64,000 nucleotides of DNA from Psychromonas sp. L1A2 (GCF_009828855.1 NZ_WUAG01000001.1:310001-374000), one strand, 5' to 3'. Positions 7,704-17,394 are shown, numbered from the stretch's first letter. The notes: a model not told the origin generated them from the sequence alone. Made by a program: numbers and translations.

Positions 7704-8471
7704 ATGTTTAGTGTTTTAACCATTCCAGCCTTTGATGATAACTATATTTGGCTTATTAAAGATAGTCAAAGCAAGCGTTGTGTTGTAGTTGATCCTGGTG
7801 ACGCAACGCCCGTCCTTGAAATATTAGAATCACAACAACTCACTATTGAAGCGATTATTATTACCCATCATCATCAAGATCATACTGGTGGCGTAAAAGC
7901 ATTAATTTTAGATAACCCACAAATTAAAGTTTTCAGTAAAAATCCTCTTTTCGAAAATGCTTATTTAGTTGATGAGGGAGACGAAGTTTCTTTTTTTGAT
8001 GACAAGTTAACATTCAAAATTTGGCAGGTAGCAGGCCATACACTTGACCATATTGTTTATTTTAATGAGGAAATGTTATTTTGCGGAGATACTTTATTTT
8101 CTGCAGGGTGCGGACGAGTTTTTGAAGGAACTCATCAACAAATGTATGATGCGTTATCGCGTTTAGCAACATTAGATGAAAACATTAACGTCTATTGTGC
8201 GCACGAATATACACAAAACAATCTTATTTTTGCTTTACATGTTGACCCTCACAACAATGATCTACTCGCTTATATTAAACAAGTCAGTAAATTACGTCAG
8301 CAGGGATTGCCAAGTATCCCTACTACTATTAAATGCCAGAAGTTAGTAAATCCTTTTCTTAGGTTTAATGACGAGTCATTACTTAATAACTTACAAAATA
8401 TCTTAGCAAAAAAAATTACGTCGGGATTACAATGCTTTAAAGAACTTCGTCTTCATAAAGATCATTTTTGA
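7704..8471 (+). CDS. gloB: Hydroxyacylglutathione hydrolase (glyoxalase II)
   Basis: 255 residues. It hydrolyses S-lactoylglutathione, the second step of methylglyoxal detoxification. The metallo-beta-lactamase zinc motif THHHQDHTGG lies near residue 52, further metal ligands are in VAGHTLDHIVYF, FCGDTLFSAGCGRVFEG and YCAHEYTQNN, and the C-terminal glutathione-binding part is present (RLHKDHF end). ATG 7704 is taken as the start (MFSVLTIPAFDDNY); a TTG at 7692 is in frame. The gene order gloB-mltD is conserved in enterics. Confidence 0.95.
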   Translation: MFSVLTIPAFDDNYIWLIKDSQSKRCVVVDPGDATPVLEILESQQLTIEAIIITHHHQDHTGGVKALILDNPQIKVFSKNPLFENAYLVDEGDEVSFFDDKLTFKIWQVAGHTLDHIVYFNEEMLFCGDTLFSAGCGRVFEGTHQQMYDALSRLATLDENINVYCAHEYTQNNLIFALHVDPHNNDLLAYIKQVSKLRQQGLPSIPTTIKCQKLVNPFLRFNDESLLNNLQNILAKKITSGLQCFKELRLHKDHF

Positions 8472-8526
8472 TTGCATGGGCAAAAAAACATAGAATACGG
8501 ACTTTAATTTTGCAAATGGTCAAACT

Positions 8527-10131
8527 ATGAAACTTTTTTTGCCTTTATTTTTAATTGTATTACTGAGTGCTTGTCAAAGTACTACTTCACAAGCGCCCGA
8601 ATTCATTGAAGTTTCAAATGAAATTACACCCCATAAAAAAGCAGTTAATCATGCTGATGGCGAAGGAGTCGTTAATTTAACCAAAGATAAAACTAATCAA
8701 CAACTTGGTCCCGTAGTTGATAAATCCTATGACAATCTGTGGTTAAAGTTGGCTGAAGGGTTTAACTTTGAAGTACCTGATAACTCTCGTATTGCAGTAC
8801 AACGTGATTATTACTTAAAACATCCTGCATACTTAAAAAGAGTATCAAAACGAGCAGAACCTTTTTTGTGGTTAATTGTAGAGCAAATAGAAGCTAATAA
8901 TTTACCACTTGAATTAGCATTATTGCCTATTGTAGAAAGTACTTTTGACCCCTTTGCTTATTCTTATGCCGGCGCATCTGGTTTATGGCAATTTATGCCT
9001 GCGTCTGGACTTCGTTTTGGCTTAAATCAAGACTGGTGGTACGACGGACGAAGAGATGTTTATGCCTCAACCCGTGGTGCGCTTAAATATATGCAATTCT
9101 TGCATCGTTATTTAGGAGAAGATTGGTTGTATGCTTTTGCTGCATATAACTCAGGAGAAGGCAGAGTAGAGCGAGCGATTAAAAAAAATAAAAAAGAAGG
9201 TAAAGCTGTTGATTACTGGAGTTTATCATTACCTAAAGAAACCCAAAAATACGTACCTAAGTTTTTAGCTCTCATCGATATTCTGCGTAATCATGAAAAA
9301 TATGATATCGAATTACCACATATACCAAACCAAAAAGCCTTAACATATGTCGATATCGGTTCTCAAATGGATCTCGCCTACGCAGCGGAACTTGCTGATC
9401 TAAGCCTTTCTGAGCTTCAGTTATTAAATCCTGCTTTCAATCATTGGGCTACTTCACCGAATGGCCCTCATAAGCTTTTACTTCCGACTACGATTGCTGG
9501 AGAGTTTACTAATAAACTTGATAAGATCGATAAAAGTAAACGTGTTCGTTGGGATCGTTATTTAGTTAAAGCAGGGGACAGTTTGAGCGTAATTGCAAAA
9601 AATAAGCAAACAACAACTCAAGTGTTAAAACAAATAAACGATTTAGATAGCTCATTTATTAAAATTGGACAGCCCCTTTTAATCCCTATTGCAAGTAAGG
9701 CGCAGCAACTAGCACTGTCCCAACAAGCTAAAAAGTTTGAACTAGAAACCGCTAAAAGTAGCAAAGCTAATGAAAAGGTTATCCATAAAGTTGTTGATGG
9801 AGATACGTTGTGGGATATTAGTCGAGATTACAAAGTAACGTCGAAACAAATTGCTAAATGGAATGGTTTTCATCCCCAAAAAATGTTGCGTTTAGGGCAA
9901 GAATTGATTATTTGGAAGCCAAGTTCGACGCTTGCTATTGCGGATACAAATAAAATTACACGTAACGTAACTTACCACGTTCGCTCCGGTGATTCGCTTG
10001 GAGAAATTGCACAGAAATTTAATGTTAAAACAGCAGATCTAATTCGTTGGAATAATATTAAAAACAGTAAATACATTAAACCAGGACAAAAACTGAAAGT
10101 GTTAGTTGATGTGAGAAATACGAGTACTTAG
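8527..10131 (+). CDS. mltD: Membrane-bound lytic murein transglycosylase D
   Basis: A 534-residue outer-membrane lipoprotein that cleaves peptidoglycan glycan strands. It has a lipoprotein signal with lipobox LLSAC (Cys at residue 16), a GH23 transglycosylase domain with the catalytic Glu in LPIVESTFDPFAYS and the GASGLWQFMPASG and AAYNSGEGRV motifs, then three LysM peptidoglycan-binding modules at about residues 345-388, 425-468 and 479-525. The LysM count is one more than E. coli MltD, which has two. It is probably transcribed with or just after gloB (55-base gap) and ends at a strong terminator. Confidence 0.95.
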   Translation: MKLFLPLFLIVLLSACQSTTSQAPEFIEVSNEITPHKKAVNHADGEGVVNLTKDKTNQQLGPVVDKSYDNLWLKLAEGFNFEVPDNSRIAVQRDYYLKHPAYLKRVSKRAEPFLWLIVEQIEANNLPLELALLPIVESTFDPFAYSYAGASGLWQFMPASGLRFGLNQDWWYDGRRDVYASTRGALKYMQFLHRYLGEDWLYAFAAYNSGEGRVERAIKKNKKEGKAVDYWSLSLPKETQKYVPKFLALIDILRNHEKYDIELPHIPNQKALTYVDIGSQMDLAYAAELADLSLSELQLLNPAFNHWATSPNGPHKLLLPTTIAGEFTNKLDKIDKSKRVRWDRYLVKAGDSLSVIAKNKQTTTQVLKQINDLDSSFIKIGQPLLIPIASKAQQLALSQQAKKFELETAKSSKANEKVIHKVVDGDTLWDISRDYKVTSKQIAKWNGFHPQKMLRLGQELIIWKPSSTLAIADTNKITRNVTYHVRSGDSLGEIAQKFNVKTADLIRWNNIKNSKYIKPGQKLKVLVDVRNTST

Positions 10132-10215
10132 TTTTTGTTATTTAGTACCTTGTTCAATGATAAGTATTAGTTCAGTTGGCTTCTACTATCAACATATAAG
10201 CATCAGCTTAACTTT

Positions 10216-10252
10216 AAAGGCACTGAGTGGGGTATCCCGTCAGTGCCTTTTT
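10216..10252 (+). terminator. Rho-independent terminator after mltD
   Basis: An 11-bp stem AAAGGCACTGA / TCAGTGCCTTT with a 13-base loop and a trailing T run, about 85 bases after the mltD stop. Confidence 0.9.
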
Positions 10253-10278
10253 ATTTATCAGTAAAAGAGAACAGTTAA

Positions 10279-10504
10279 TTATACCAATTAGAATAAATAG
10301 CTTATCTATTTTACTGGTTAAAACAGGCCACTTCCTCGTTGTGAATTTTGTAAAGGGAACCGCCATCAAAGCATTAACCTCTTTTGGTTAATTCTCCGGT
10401 AGACGATTAACGAAGTTAATCTTCGAATGGCTCAATTTAGGCCTTGAATTGAACTGTTTTCCCAGCAAAAAATTTAGATAACATATTTAATATAATCGGT
10501 ATTA
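10279..10504. mobile_element. MITE-like element, 226 bp, about 30-bp imperfect terminal inverted repeats
   Basis: The left end (10279-10308) and the reverse complement of the right end (10475-10504) match at about 24 of 30 positions, both containing TATACC/AATACC followed by a shared TTATCTA at the inner edge. The interior has no ORF but holds two small perfect hairpins: ATTAACC/GGTTAAT around 10371-10391 and GATTAAC/GTTAATC around 10404-10420. TA dinucleotides at 10282 and 10500 could be a target duplication of the IS630/Tc1 type. It looks like a non-autonomous transposable element. Confidence 0.65.
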
Positions 10505-10524
10505 GTGTGGTTGGTATAAGTTAC

Positions 10525-10559
10525 AACATTGAACATTGAACATTGAACATTGAACATTG
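10525..10559. repeat. 7-bp tandem repeat, 5 copies
   Basis: AACATTG is repeated five times exactly, about 20 bases beyond the MITE-like element. Confidence 0.95.
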
Positions 10560-10626
10560 AATATTTACTATTTACTTCAACTCTCGAGGGTTTCAGATAT
10601 ATTTTGAAAAATTAATAGTAAAACAT

Positions 10627-10653
10627 TGATAATTATGATAATTATGATAATTA
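10627..10653. repeat. 9-bp tandem repeat, 3 copies
   Basis: TGATAATTA is repeated three times, followed by a partial copy. It lies in the long gap before prsK. The rest of the gap up to 11003 shows no ORF or strong hairpin and should hold the prsK promoter. Confidence 0.9.
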
Positions 10654-11003
10654 TGATTATTTTACTTATTGAACCTCACTCTGGATGACTTTATTAAAAT
10701 AGATTCAAATATCAATTGGTTATGGTTTTATGTCATGCGGCGTAGTTAGTTTTATGTCGTTCAAAAAAATGAATAGAAAAAGTAACGGTGCTGTACTGAT
10801 TTACTTATTCGGGCTGGGATTGTTGATGAGTAATGGATGATAAGGATAATATTAATAAAGCTTTATTTCACGTGTGGCGATGTTATGCCATATCAAGGTT
10901 TGCTTTCCTTTTATCATAAAAGCTATAATTGATAAAATTTAATGACTTAGTACTTATTTTTGATTTAATTGTTTTTATTTTATACACATCAGAGACGTTA
11001 TAA

Positions 11004-13046
11004 ATGGAATTAAACCTGATTTTAAATCAAGGAAACTGGCTAAATAGCTGTGTTGAAATAGCACTAGCGATCATTATCCTTTTTAATATTTCTATTACGC
11101 GTATAAAAATAAGCTTATTTACTTGTGCCATTATTTCCATTATTTGGCATGTTTCTGTTCCTGATGTTATTTCTGCTAGCTCCTTATCTTGGTCTTTTTT
11201 CTTATTAGAAACCTTGCGCTACCTATCTTGGGTTATTGTTTTACTTTATTTGTTAATGCTTACTAGAGGGGCTAAATTACCCAATATTTGGGCGTATAGT
11301 TTATATACAGCATTACTTGTGACTTTATCGTTATTTATCTATAGCTTTAACGCTAATACAGGGCTTTTTCCGTCGCCAATTTTAGCACTATATCTTAAAA
11401 TTATGCTTGGATTATTTGGTTTTGTTGTATGTGAACAATTGATACGAAATGATCATTCTAGTCGAATGACAAAGCTTGTTGCACTCGTTGCTTTTATCAT
11501 TTTTGCTTACGATATTATTGTATTTTCATTGTTGCTATTAAACAGTGATTTAGACAAATCGTTTTGGGAAGCAAGAACTGTTATCAGTTCTGTTACTTCA
11601 TTAATTCTTGCAATTAGCATTATTTTTTATGCCGGACAATTGAAGGAGCGTAGCAGTTTTAAGCTTTCTAATAGTGTTATTATATTTAACACTAGTTTAA
11701 CGCTAGTAGGTGGTTTCTTAATCGTTATTGCTTTAGTGGCTTCTGCACTTGATTATTTTAATATCAGTTGGTTAAGTGCTTCTAAAGTGATGCTGTATGT
11801 CTTTGCAGTATTTTCTATTATTGCGCTTTCACTTTCTGAAAGAATTCGCGATAGTTTTGTTGTGTGGACGAGTAAACATTTTTTTGCACATAAATATGAT
11901 TATAAAAAACAATGGATCAAGTTAGATCTCTTATTATCTGAACAACATAAAAATCAAAATTGTTACGATATTTCCTTAAATGCATTAAGTACTATTTTCA
12001 ATTGCAGTGGAGGCGGTATATGGGTTAAAGGTCAGCAGTTTTATACGTCGGTTGCGACGGATAAACTAGCATTTACTGGACGTTTACCTATTGAATCAAA
12101 TCAAACTGATTTTATACAGAAATTAGAACAAGAAGAGTGGGTTTTTCAAGTTAGCGAGTCTGCAAGTAAATATGATCCACAATATAACTTTGATTTACCA
12201 GAATGGATTTCCTATGTTGATAACGCATGGATAGTATTACCATTGAATACATCATCTGGTTTGATTGGTTTTGCTGTGTTGTGTAAAAATAATTTAAATG
12301 AGAAAGAAAAATTAACGTGGGAAGATCTTGATTTACTTAAGCTTACTGGTCGACAAGTAGCGAGTTACATTAGTAAAGAGCAAACATCTGAAAAGCTTAT
12401 TCAAAATCAACAATTTGATATGTTTAATAAAATCTCTGCCTTTGCAATTCATGATATTAAAAACTTAATTGCTCAACAGGGATTAGTGGTTAAAAACGCT
12501 GAAAAATATAAACATCATCCTGAGTTTGTTGATGATGTTATTGCTACGATTGCTAATTCAGTCAGTAAGATGGATCAATTATTAAAAAAAATGAAAGGCA
12601 AGACTGAATCTAAAACGATTGATGTATGTGATTTGTTAACACAAGCGGTTGAGATGAATATGAATGGATATCCACAGCCAGTATTAACTAGTTCATGTTC
12701 TAACGCTTTGATTAATGGCGATAGTGATAAGTTATTAATGGCGATTAATCATCTCATTAAAAATGCTCAAGATGCTACGCATGATGATGGAAATGTTCAG
12801 TTAAATTTAAACTGTAAAAACGATGAAATTTGGCTTGAGATTATTGATTCAGGAACTGGTATGGATCAAGATTTTATTAAAAATAAATTATTTCAACCTT
12901 TTAATAGTACAAAGAAAAATGAAGGAATGGGAATAGGGGCGTACCAAATTCGTGAAATTATCCATTCATTAAATGGAGAATTAATCGTTGAGAGTAAGCC
13001 TAAAGAAGGGAGTAAATTTTCAATTTATTTACCAATGGCAAGTTAA
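11004..13046 (+). CDS. prsK: XrtA/PEP-CTERM system histidine kinase PrsK
   Basis: 680 residues. The first ~290 residues contain a series of hydrophobic membrane segments, followed by a GAF-like region (about 310-450) and a histidine kinase core. The dimerisation motif FAIHDIKNLIAQQ contains the phospho-acceptor His (about residue 480); the ATPase part has NHLIKNAQDA (N box), DSGTGMDQDF (G1) and GMGIGAYQIREI (G2). This is the PrsK layout, the sensor paired with response regulator PrsR in exosortase A systems. It is the first gene of the export/regulation block, 118 bases before the export lipoprotein. The signal sensed is unknown. Confidence 0.9.
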   Translation: MELNLILNQGNWLNSCVEIALAIIILFNISITRIKISLFTCAIISIIWHVSVPDVISASSLSWSFFLLETLRYLSWVIVLLYLLMLTRGAKLPNIWAYSLYTALLVTLSLFIYSFNANTGLFPSPILALYLKIMLGLFGFVVCEQLIRNDHSSRMTKLVALVAFIIFAYDIIVFSLLLLNSDLDKSFWEARTVISSVTSLILAISIIFYAGQLKERSSFKLSNSVIIFNTSLTLVGGFLIVIALVASALDYFNISWLSASKVMLYVFAVFSIIALSLSERIRDSFVVWTSKHFFAHKYDYKKQWIKLDLLLSEQHKNQNCYDISLNALSTIFNCSGGGIWVKGQQFYTSVATDKLAFTGRLPIESNQTDFIQKLEQEEWVFQVSESASKYDPQYNFDLPEWISYVDNAWIVLPLNTSSGLIGFAVLCKNNLNEKEKLTWEDLDLLKLTGRQVASYISKEQTSEKLIQNQQFDMFNKISAFAIHDIKNLIAQQGLVVKNAEKYKHHPEFVDDVIATIANSVSKMDQLLKKMKGKTESKTIDVCDLLTQAVEMNMNGYPQPVLTSSCSNALINGDSDKLLMAINHLIKNAQDATHDDGNVQLNLNCKNDEIWLEIIDSGTGMDQDFIKNKLFQPFNSTKKNEGMGIGAYQIREIIHSLNGELIVESKPKEGSKFSIYLPMAS

Positions 13047-13164
13047 GGTTTAGAACGGGCTACAACATGGATAATGTTTGTTTTAGTTGGCTTGGGTGAT
13101 CATAGTTTGTTAAATGATTTACTCTAAAACAGTATTTTAGTTAAATTTTAAAAGAGAGAAAAAT

Positions 13165-13773
13165 ATGAATAATTACCTTTTAGGACTTCTCTGTGCAGTG
13201 ATGATCAGTGGTTGTGCAAAGACGGTTGTTTTGAATGAAGAACCTTATTCTGAAAAAGTAAAATTTTCTGAATATAAAATAGGTAACAATGATCAATTAA
13301 TGATCAGTGTTTGGAAGAATCAAGAGCTTTCAATTAATGTACCTGTTCGTCCTGATGGGAAAATATCTATGCCACTTGTTGGTGATGCACAAGCACAAGG
13401 CTTATCACCAGAAGCATTAGCATCTGAATTGGCAGATAAATTAAGTAAGTATATTCGTGGGCCTAATGTCACAGTGATTGTACTTGGTGCTAACAGTGCT
13501 TCTTATTCAAGCCGAGTCCGTATTACTGGCGCTGTGAATGGGCAATTATCTATTCCCTACTACACTGACTTAAATGTGCTCGACCTAGTGTTAGAAGCGG
13601 GTGGTTTAACTGAGTTTGCCAATGCAGACGAATCGATTTTATACAGAAAAACACCTGATGGTATCAAACCTTATCATGTGAATGTCGATGATATCCTTAA
13701 CAAAGGTATTTTAGATACTAACTATACCCTTCGACCATCTGATATTTTAATTATTCCTGAGAGTGTATTTTAA
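13165..13773 (+). CDS. XrtA-associated polysaccharide export lipoprotein (Wza-like)
   Basis: 202 residues. A lipoprotein signal ends at lipobox ISGC (Cys 17). A polysaccharide export (Poly_export) domain follows: YKIGNNDQLMISVWKNQELS, then VPVRPDGKISMPLVGDAQAQG, and a SLBB-type domain from about residue 110 (RVRITGAVNGQLSIPYYTDL, VLEAGGLTEFANADES). These proteins form or feed the outer-membrane export channel. It is shorter than Wza, as expected for the XrtA-linked form. A GAGAG ribosome-binding site precedes the ATG, and the next gene starts two bases after the stop. Confidence 0.9.
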   Translation: MNNYLLGLLCAVMISGCAKTVVLNEEPYSEKVKFSEYKIGNNDQLMISVWKNQELSINVPVRPDGKISMPLVGDAQAQGLSPEALASELADKLSKYIRGPNVTVIVLGANSASYSSRVRITGAVNGQLSIPYYTDLNVLDLVLEAGGLTEFANADESILYRKTPDGIKPYHVNVDDILNKGILDTNYTLRPSDILIIPESVF

Positions 13774-13775
13774 CA

Positions 13776-15320
13776 ATGGATATTACAGAAATTTTTAAGT
13801 ACGTAGCTGTAGTATGGCGTGAAATGTGTCAGCGAAAGTTTAAAGTTGCCTTTGTAGTTACGATTATAAGCTTTGCTATTATGTTTGTCGGTATTTTACG
13901 TCCGCCTAGTTATTCTAGTTCAATTACGATATTTGCTGATAATCAGAATATTATTAAGCCTTTGTTAGGTGCTAAAGCGGCTGTCACCGAGTTAAAGCAA
14001 AATAGAAGTAACCAGGTACGTGATATTATTTATTCACCACGTATTTTGTCTGAGGTCGTTGATAGTGTTTATGGGGAGAGTGCTTTTTCTACACCGCTAT
14101 CAAAAGATATTAAAATGAGCCAAGTTCGCAGTAATATAAGTGTTGAAGGGAGATCTGGTAACTATATTCAAGTTTCTTATAAAGATGATAGCGCAGAAAG
14201 AACCTTTGAAATTCTAAATAAAGTGGTGGCGGTCTTTATAGAAGATAGTGCAGATACTAAACGCGAAGAAAGCCGAAGTGCGTTTAACTTTATTGACCAA
14301 CAAGCGGCTTCATATAAGGCTTTATTATTAAAAGCAGAAGATAAATTAAAAAGCTTTCAATCAACTAATTTTGATGGAACTGAAGCTGAAGTCAATAGTC
14401 GAATTGCGACTCTTAGATCTTCAATTGAAGAGCTAAACATTCAAATACAAGAAAGTAACACGCGTACTGCTAGTTTGAAAAAACAGCTCTCTAGAGAAAA
14501 TAAATATGCCAGTAATGATTATGAAAGTGCCGTATATAATACTCAATTAAGAGAGCTTAAAAAGCAAAAAGCCGCTTTACAAATAAACTATGAAGATAGC
14601 TATCCAGCTATCGTAGACATTAACTATCAAATTAATGATCTAGAAAAAGTGATTTCAGAAGTTGGGACTAAAAAGAGTTCACAAAAAGCGGTTAATGCGG
14701 ACTTTAACCCTTTATACGAAGAGTTAAGGAGTTTGTCATCAGCGGCTCAAATTGAACATCGTACATTATTAAATCGTCTTAAAGCCTTTAATCGATTATT
14801 AGATGAAGCCTATGAGCGACGTAAACGTATTGCTAATAATAAAGCGGAGCTCTCTGAACTAACGCGAGATTACAGTGTATTTCAAACGCAATATGAAGAG
14901 ATGTTGACCAAGAAAGAGAAAGCTCGAATTTCAATGGTATTGGATATTCAAGGTCAAGGTGTTAATTACAAATTACAAGAAGCTGCGACGTATCCAAACA
15001 AGCCCATAGGTGCTCGTTTTATTCACTTCTTTGCAGCCGGGCCTCTTGTCGCATTGTTGATTGTGATTGCTATCTTTGTGGCTAAAATATTGGTCGATTC
15101 GAAGATCAGATTTTCATCTCAAATTAAAGAAATTGAAGGAGTGACTTTATTAGCTGGGATCCCTCATGCAACCTCTAGTGCAGAGAATAGAACGCGTCGT
15201 GTTCATAACACTTTCTTATTACTTTATTGCATTGTTTGTATGTTTGGCTATGTCGCTATTGCACTTGCTTATAAATATGGTGCTTCTTTAGAAAATATTA
15301 TTGCTTTGGGAGGGTTTTAA
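13776..15320 (+). CDS. XrtA system polysaccharide chain-length determinant (Wzz/BY-kinase modulator type)
   Basis: 514 residues. An N-terminal membrane segment (about 25-46) is followed by a long periplasmic region rich in coiled coil (about 180-400), with the family proline-rich stretch AATYPNKPIG before the second membrane segment (about 415-440), and then a third hydrophobic segment near the C-terminus (about 480-505). The layout matches the PEP-CTERM chain-length family (TIGR03007-like). It should control polymer length together with the kinase-like protein encoded next, whose ATG follows one base after the stop. Confidence 0.88.
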   Translation: MDITEIFKYVAVVWREMCQRKFKVAFVVTIISFAIMFVGILRPPSYSSSITIFADNQNIIKPLLGAKAAVTELKQNRSNQVRDIIYSPRILSEVVDSVYGESAFSTPLSKDIKMSQVRSNISVEGRSGNYIQVSYKDDSAERTFEILNKVVAVFIEDSADTKREESRSAFNFIDQQAASYKALLLKAEDKLKSFQSTNFDGTEAEVNSRIATLRSSIEELNIQIQESNTRTASLKKQLSRENKYASNDYESAVYNTQLRELKKQKAALQINYEDSYPAIVDINYQINDLEKVISEVGTKKSSQKAVNADFNPLYEELRSLSSAAQIEHRTLLNRLKAFNRLLDEAYERRKRIANNKAELSELTRDYSVFQTQYEEMLTKKEKARISMVLDIQGQGVNYKLQEAATYPNKPIGARFIHFFAAGPLVALLIVIAIFVAKILVDSKIRFSSQIKEIEGVTLLAGIPHATSSAENRTRRVHNTFLLLYCIVCMFGYVAIALAYKYGASLENIIALGGF

Positions 15321-15321
15321 T

Positions 15322-16080
15322 ATGCCTTTATCTGACGATACTTTAAAAAATGATACCGCATTAAAAAACAATGATTCATCTATGTTAGAAACCGTTAATG
15401 CTAATCAAATAACAGAGATGACAGAAGCACCTTTATTATCGGCTAAAGAACTAGATGAGCGTAAAATCATTTACCCTGGGTTAGATGATTATAAAACGCT
15501 TAATGCTTATCGTGAGTTACGCACTAATTTACTTAATAAAATGAATCACAATAATTTTATTTGTATGGTGACGGGTATTTCTCAACAATCAGGTACTAGC
15601 CATGTCAGTATGAATTTAGCGACAAGTATTGCCTTAGACCAAGGTAAAACTGCGTTAGTTATTGACTGTAATATCTATAAACCACGTATTGCCTCTTATT
15701 TAAAAGAACAACCAACGATTGGTTTAACTAATTTTTTAGCTAAAGATACTGATGCTATTACGGATATTATTTATCCTTCAGGTATTCCTAGAGTAAGGGT
15801 TATCCCTGTTGGTAATAACACTATCCATGCAGCGGAGCTTTTTTCTTCAAACAAAATGCAAAACTTTATTAATTCAATTAAAAATCGTTATCCTGATCGT
15901 TTCATCATCATTGATACGCCACCAATAGGGTTATATGCAGAAACGCAAATATTAGCTTCAATTTGTGATACAGCTATATTGGTTGTTGGTTATGGTCAAT
16001 CGAACTCTTCACAAGTCGAAGCTGGAATTGATGCGATAGGCAAAGATAAACTGGCAGGGTTAATTCTTAATAATCAATAG
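15322..16080 (+). CDS. Tyrosine-autokinase-like ATPase (CpsD/CapB, XrtA-associated), degenerate P-loop
   Basis: 252 residues. It is the cytoplasmic ATPase partner of the chain-length protein in the same operon. The fold-defining features are a P-loop region ISQQSGTSH (86-94), the Walker A' region ALVIDCNIYKP (111-121), and Walker B FIIIDTPPIG. The P-loop Lys found in active BY-kinases (GKS/T) is absent, the second Asp of Walker A' is Asn, and there is no C-terminal tyrosine cluster: the protein ends KLAGLILNNQ. It therefore may not act as a tyrosine kinase. ATG 15322 was chosen for its GGGAGGG ribosome-binding site; an ORF start at 15301 would overlap the upstream gene. Confidence 0.82.
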   Translation: MPLSDDTLKNDTALKNNDSSMLETVNANQITEMTEAPLLSAKELDERKIIYPGLDDYKTLNAYRELRTNLLNKMNHNNFICMVTGISQQSGTSHVSMNLATSIALDQGKTALVIDCNIYKPRIASYLKEQPTIGLTNFLAKDTDAITDIIYPSGIPRVRVIPVGNNTIHAAELFSSNKMQNFINSIKNRYPDRFIIIDTPPIGLYAETQILASICDTAILVVGYGQSNSSQVEAGIDAIGKDKLAGLILNNQ

Positions 16081-16087
16081 TGTAAAT

Positions 16088-17371
16088 ATGAAATTAAAAA
16101 AACAGTGTTTTAAATTTATAGAAGCAAGCTTGGTGATATTATTGCCAAGCACCGCTATTGCTAATGATTTGCCTGGCTCTATTAGTGAAAGTTATATCTC
16201 CTTTGGGCTTGAACATATTCAGAGTAATAATATTAACCAGTCCTCGGATAATGAGCAGTCTGGGTTTGAGCAACGTGCTGATATTGGTATTGGCTATTTT
16301 AATCAAACTGCGACCAACTTTACCGCGTTAGATTATTCTGTGTATTACTCAACGTCTAATGGTGATGAGCTTGATGATGATAGTGATGTGTCAGGGAGCT
16401 TGAGCATTACACAAGAGATATTTAGCCCTAATTTATTACTGAATTTGAACCATTTTAGACGTCAATATTTACTAGACCAGTCAGGTGTGGATAACCCAGC
16501 AAATAGTGGAAGCAGAGATGTTTTTACTATTAATCCTGTATGGAATATACCTTATTCTCGCCGAGCTGGATTTGAGCTAAGTTACGACTATACAGCGACT
16601 CGTTATAGTGATGACGAAGACGAAGAAACTGATAGAAATGGCGTAGGTGTGACGTGGTATAACAAATTAACGCCTAAAGCTCGCTTTGAATTATCAACCA
16701 ATTTAAGTCAAGTCAATTTTAGAAACACAGGGTTTGATTACAAAGAAGTCACCGTTGATGCCTCTATTGATGGAGAGTTACTCGCAGGAACATATTTAGT
16801 GCTATTAGGTTATAGCCGCGTAATATTAGATGCTGGTGATGAAGAAGGTGGGATATTTAAGTTATCTTACGGTTATCAATTTGATCGACATAACTTATCT
16901 GTGAACTTACAACGAGAGTTAAGCGATTCTTCTTTAGGGTTAGGAACTGATAACCTTGATAACGAAGATGATTCATTTGACGATAATGAAGTATTGTGGA
17001 TAGATAGAGTAGATTTACAACACCGATTTATTATTACTAACCGTTTAAGTAATAGTAATACGTTATATTATCAACAAGAAACATCTGTTACGACGGATGA
17101 GACGGATCCTCGTTGGGGAGCTTCAGTTTCTTTAGATTTTCAAAATACTAAAAAAATTAGTTCATTTATATCTTTAGATTACAGTGAATCAACTATTTCT
17201 ACAGACTTCGATAAACAAGTTATAAATGCAACGATCGGAGGGCGATATTTAATTCGCCCTCAATTAAGTTTATCACTACAAGCAAACTATGAAGATCAAT
17301 CTATCGATGATGATGAAGATTCAAGTTATGACGAATTAAGCTATACAGCTAGAATTGAATTTAAGTACTAA
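16088..17371 (+). CDS. Outer-membrane beta-barrel protein, PEP-CTERM system associated
   Basis: 427 residues with a signal peptide ending near ANDLPGS (about residue 25). The rest shows alternating polar/hydrophobic strands, aromatic girdles and many Asp/Glu turns (for example DSDVSG, DDEDEETDRNG, DDDEDSSYDE), and ends in the aromatic-terminated strand SYTARIEFKY, typical of beta-barrels. It matches the TIGR03016-like barrel encoded in XrtA loci and probably serves as an outer-membrane component of polymer export. It sits seven bases after the kinase-like gene and 23 before prsR. The acidic loops suggest calcium binding, but this is a guess. Confidence 0.8.
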   Translation: MKLKKQCFKFIEASLVILLPSTAIANDLPGSISESYISFGLEHIQSNNINQSSDNEQSGFEQRADIGIGYFNQTATNFTALDYSVYYSTSNGDELDDDSDVSGSLSITQEIFSPNLLLNLNHFRRQYLLDQSGVDNPANSGSRDVFTINPVWNIPYSRRAGFELSYDYTATRYSDDEDEETDRNGVGVTWYNKLTPKARFELSTNLSQVNFRNTGFDYKEVTVDASIDGELLAGTYLVLLGYSRVILDAGDEEGGIFKLSYGYQFDRHNLSVNLQRELSDSSLGLGTDNLDNEDDSFDDNEVLWIDRVDLQHRFIITNRLSNSNTLYYQQETSVTTDETDPRWGASVSLDFQNTKKISSFISLDYSESTISTDFDKQVINATIGGRYLIRPQLSLSLQANYEDQSIDDDEDSSYDELSYTARIEFKY

Positions 17372-17394
17372 ATGCAGGTATTAAGGATTAAAGA

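Noticed and set aside
10860-10895. Possible sigma54 promoter (TGGCGATGTTATGCC) upstream of prsK
   Set aside because: The GG to GC spacing is nine bases rather than ten and the conserved CACG and TTGC parts are missing. No convincing sigma54 site was found anywhere in the EPS locus.
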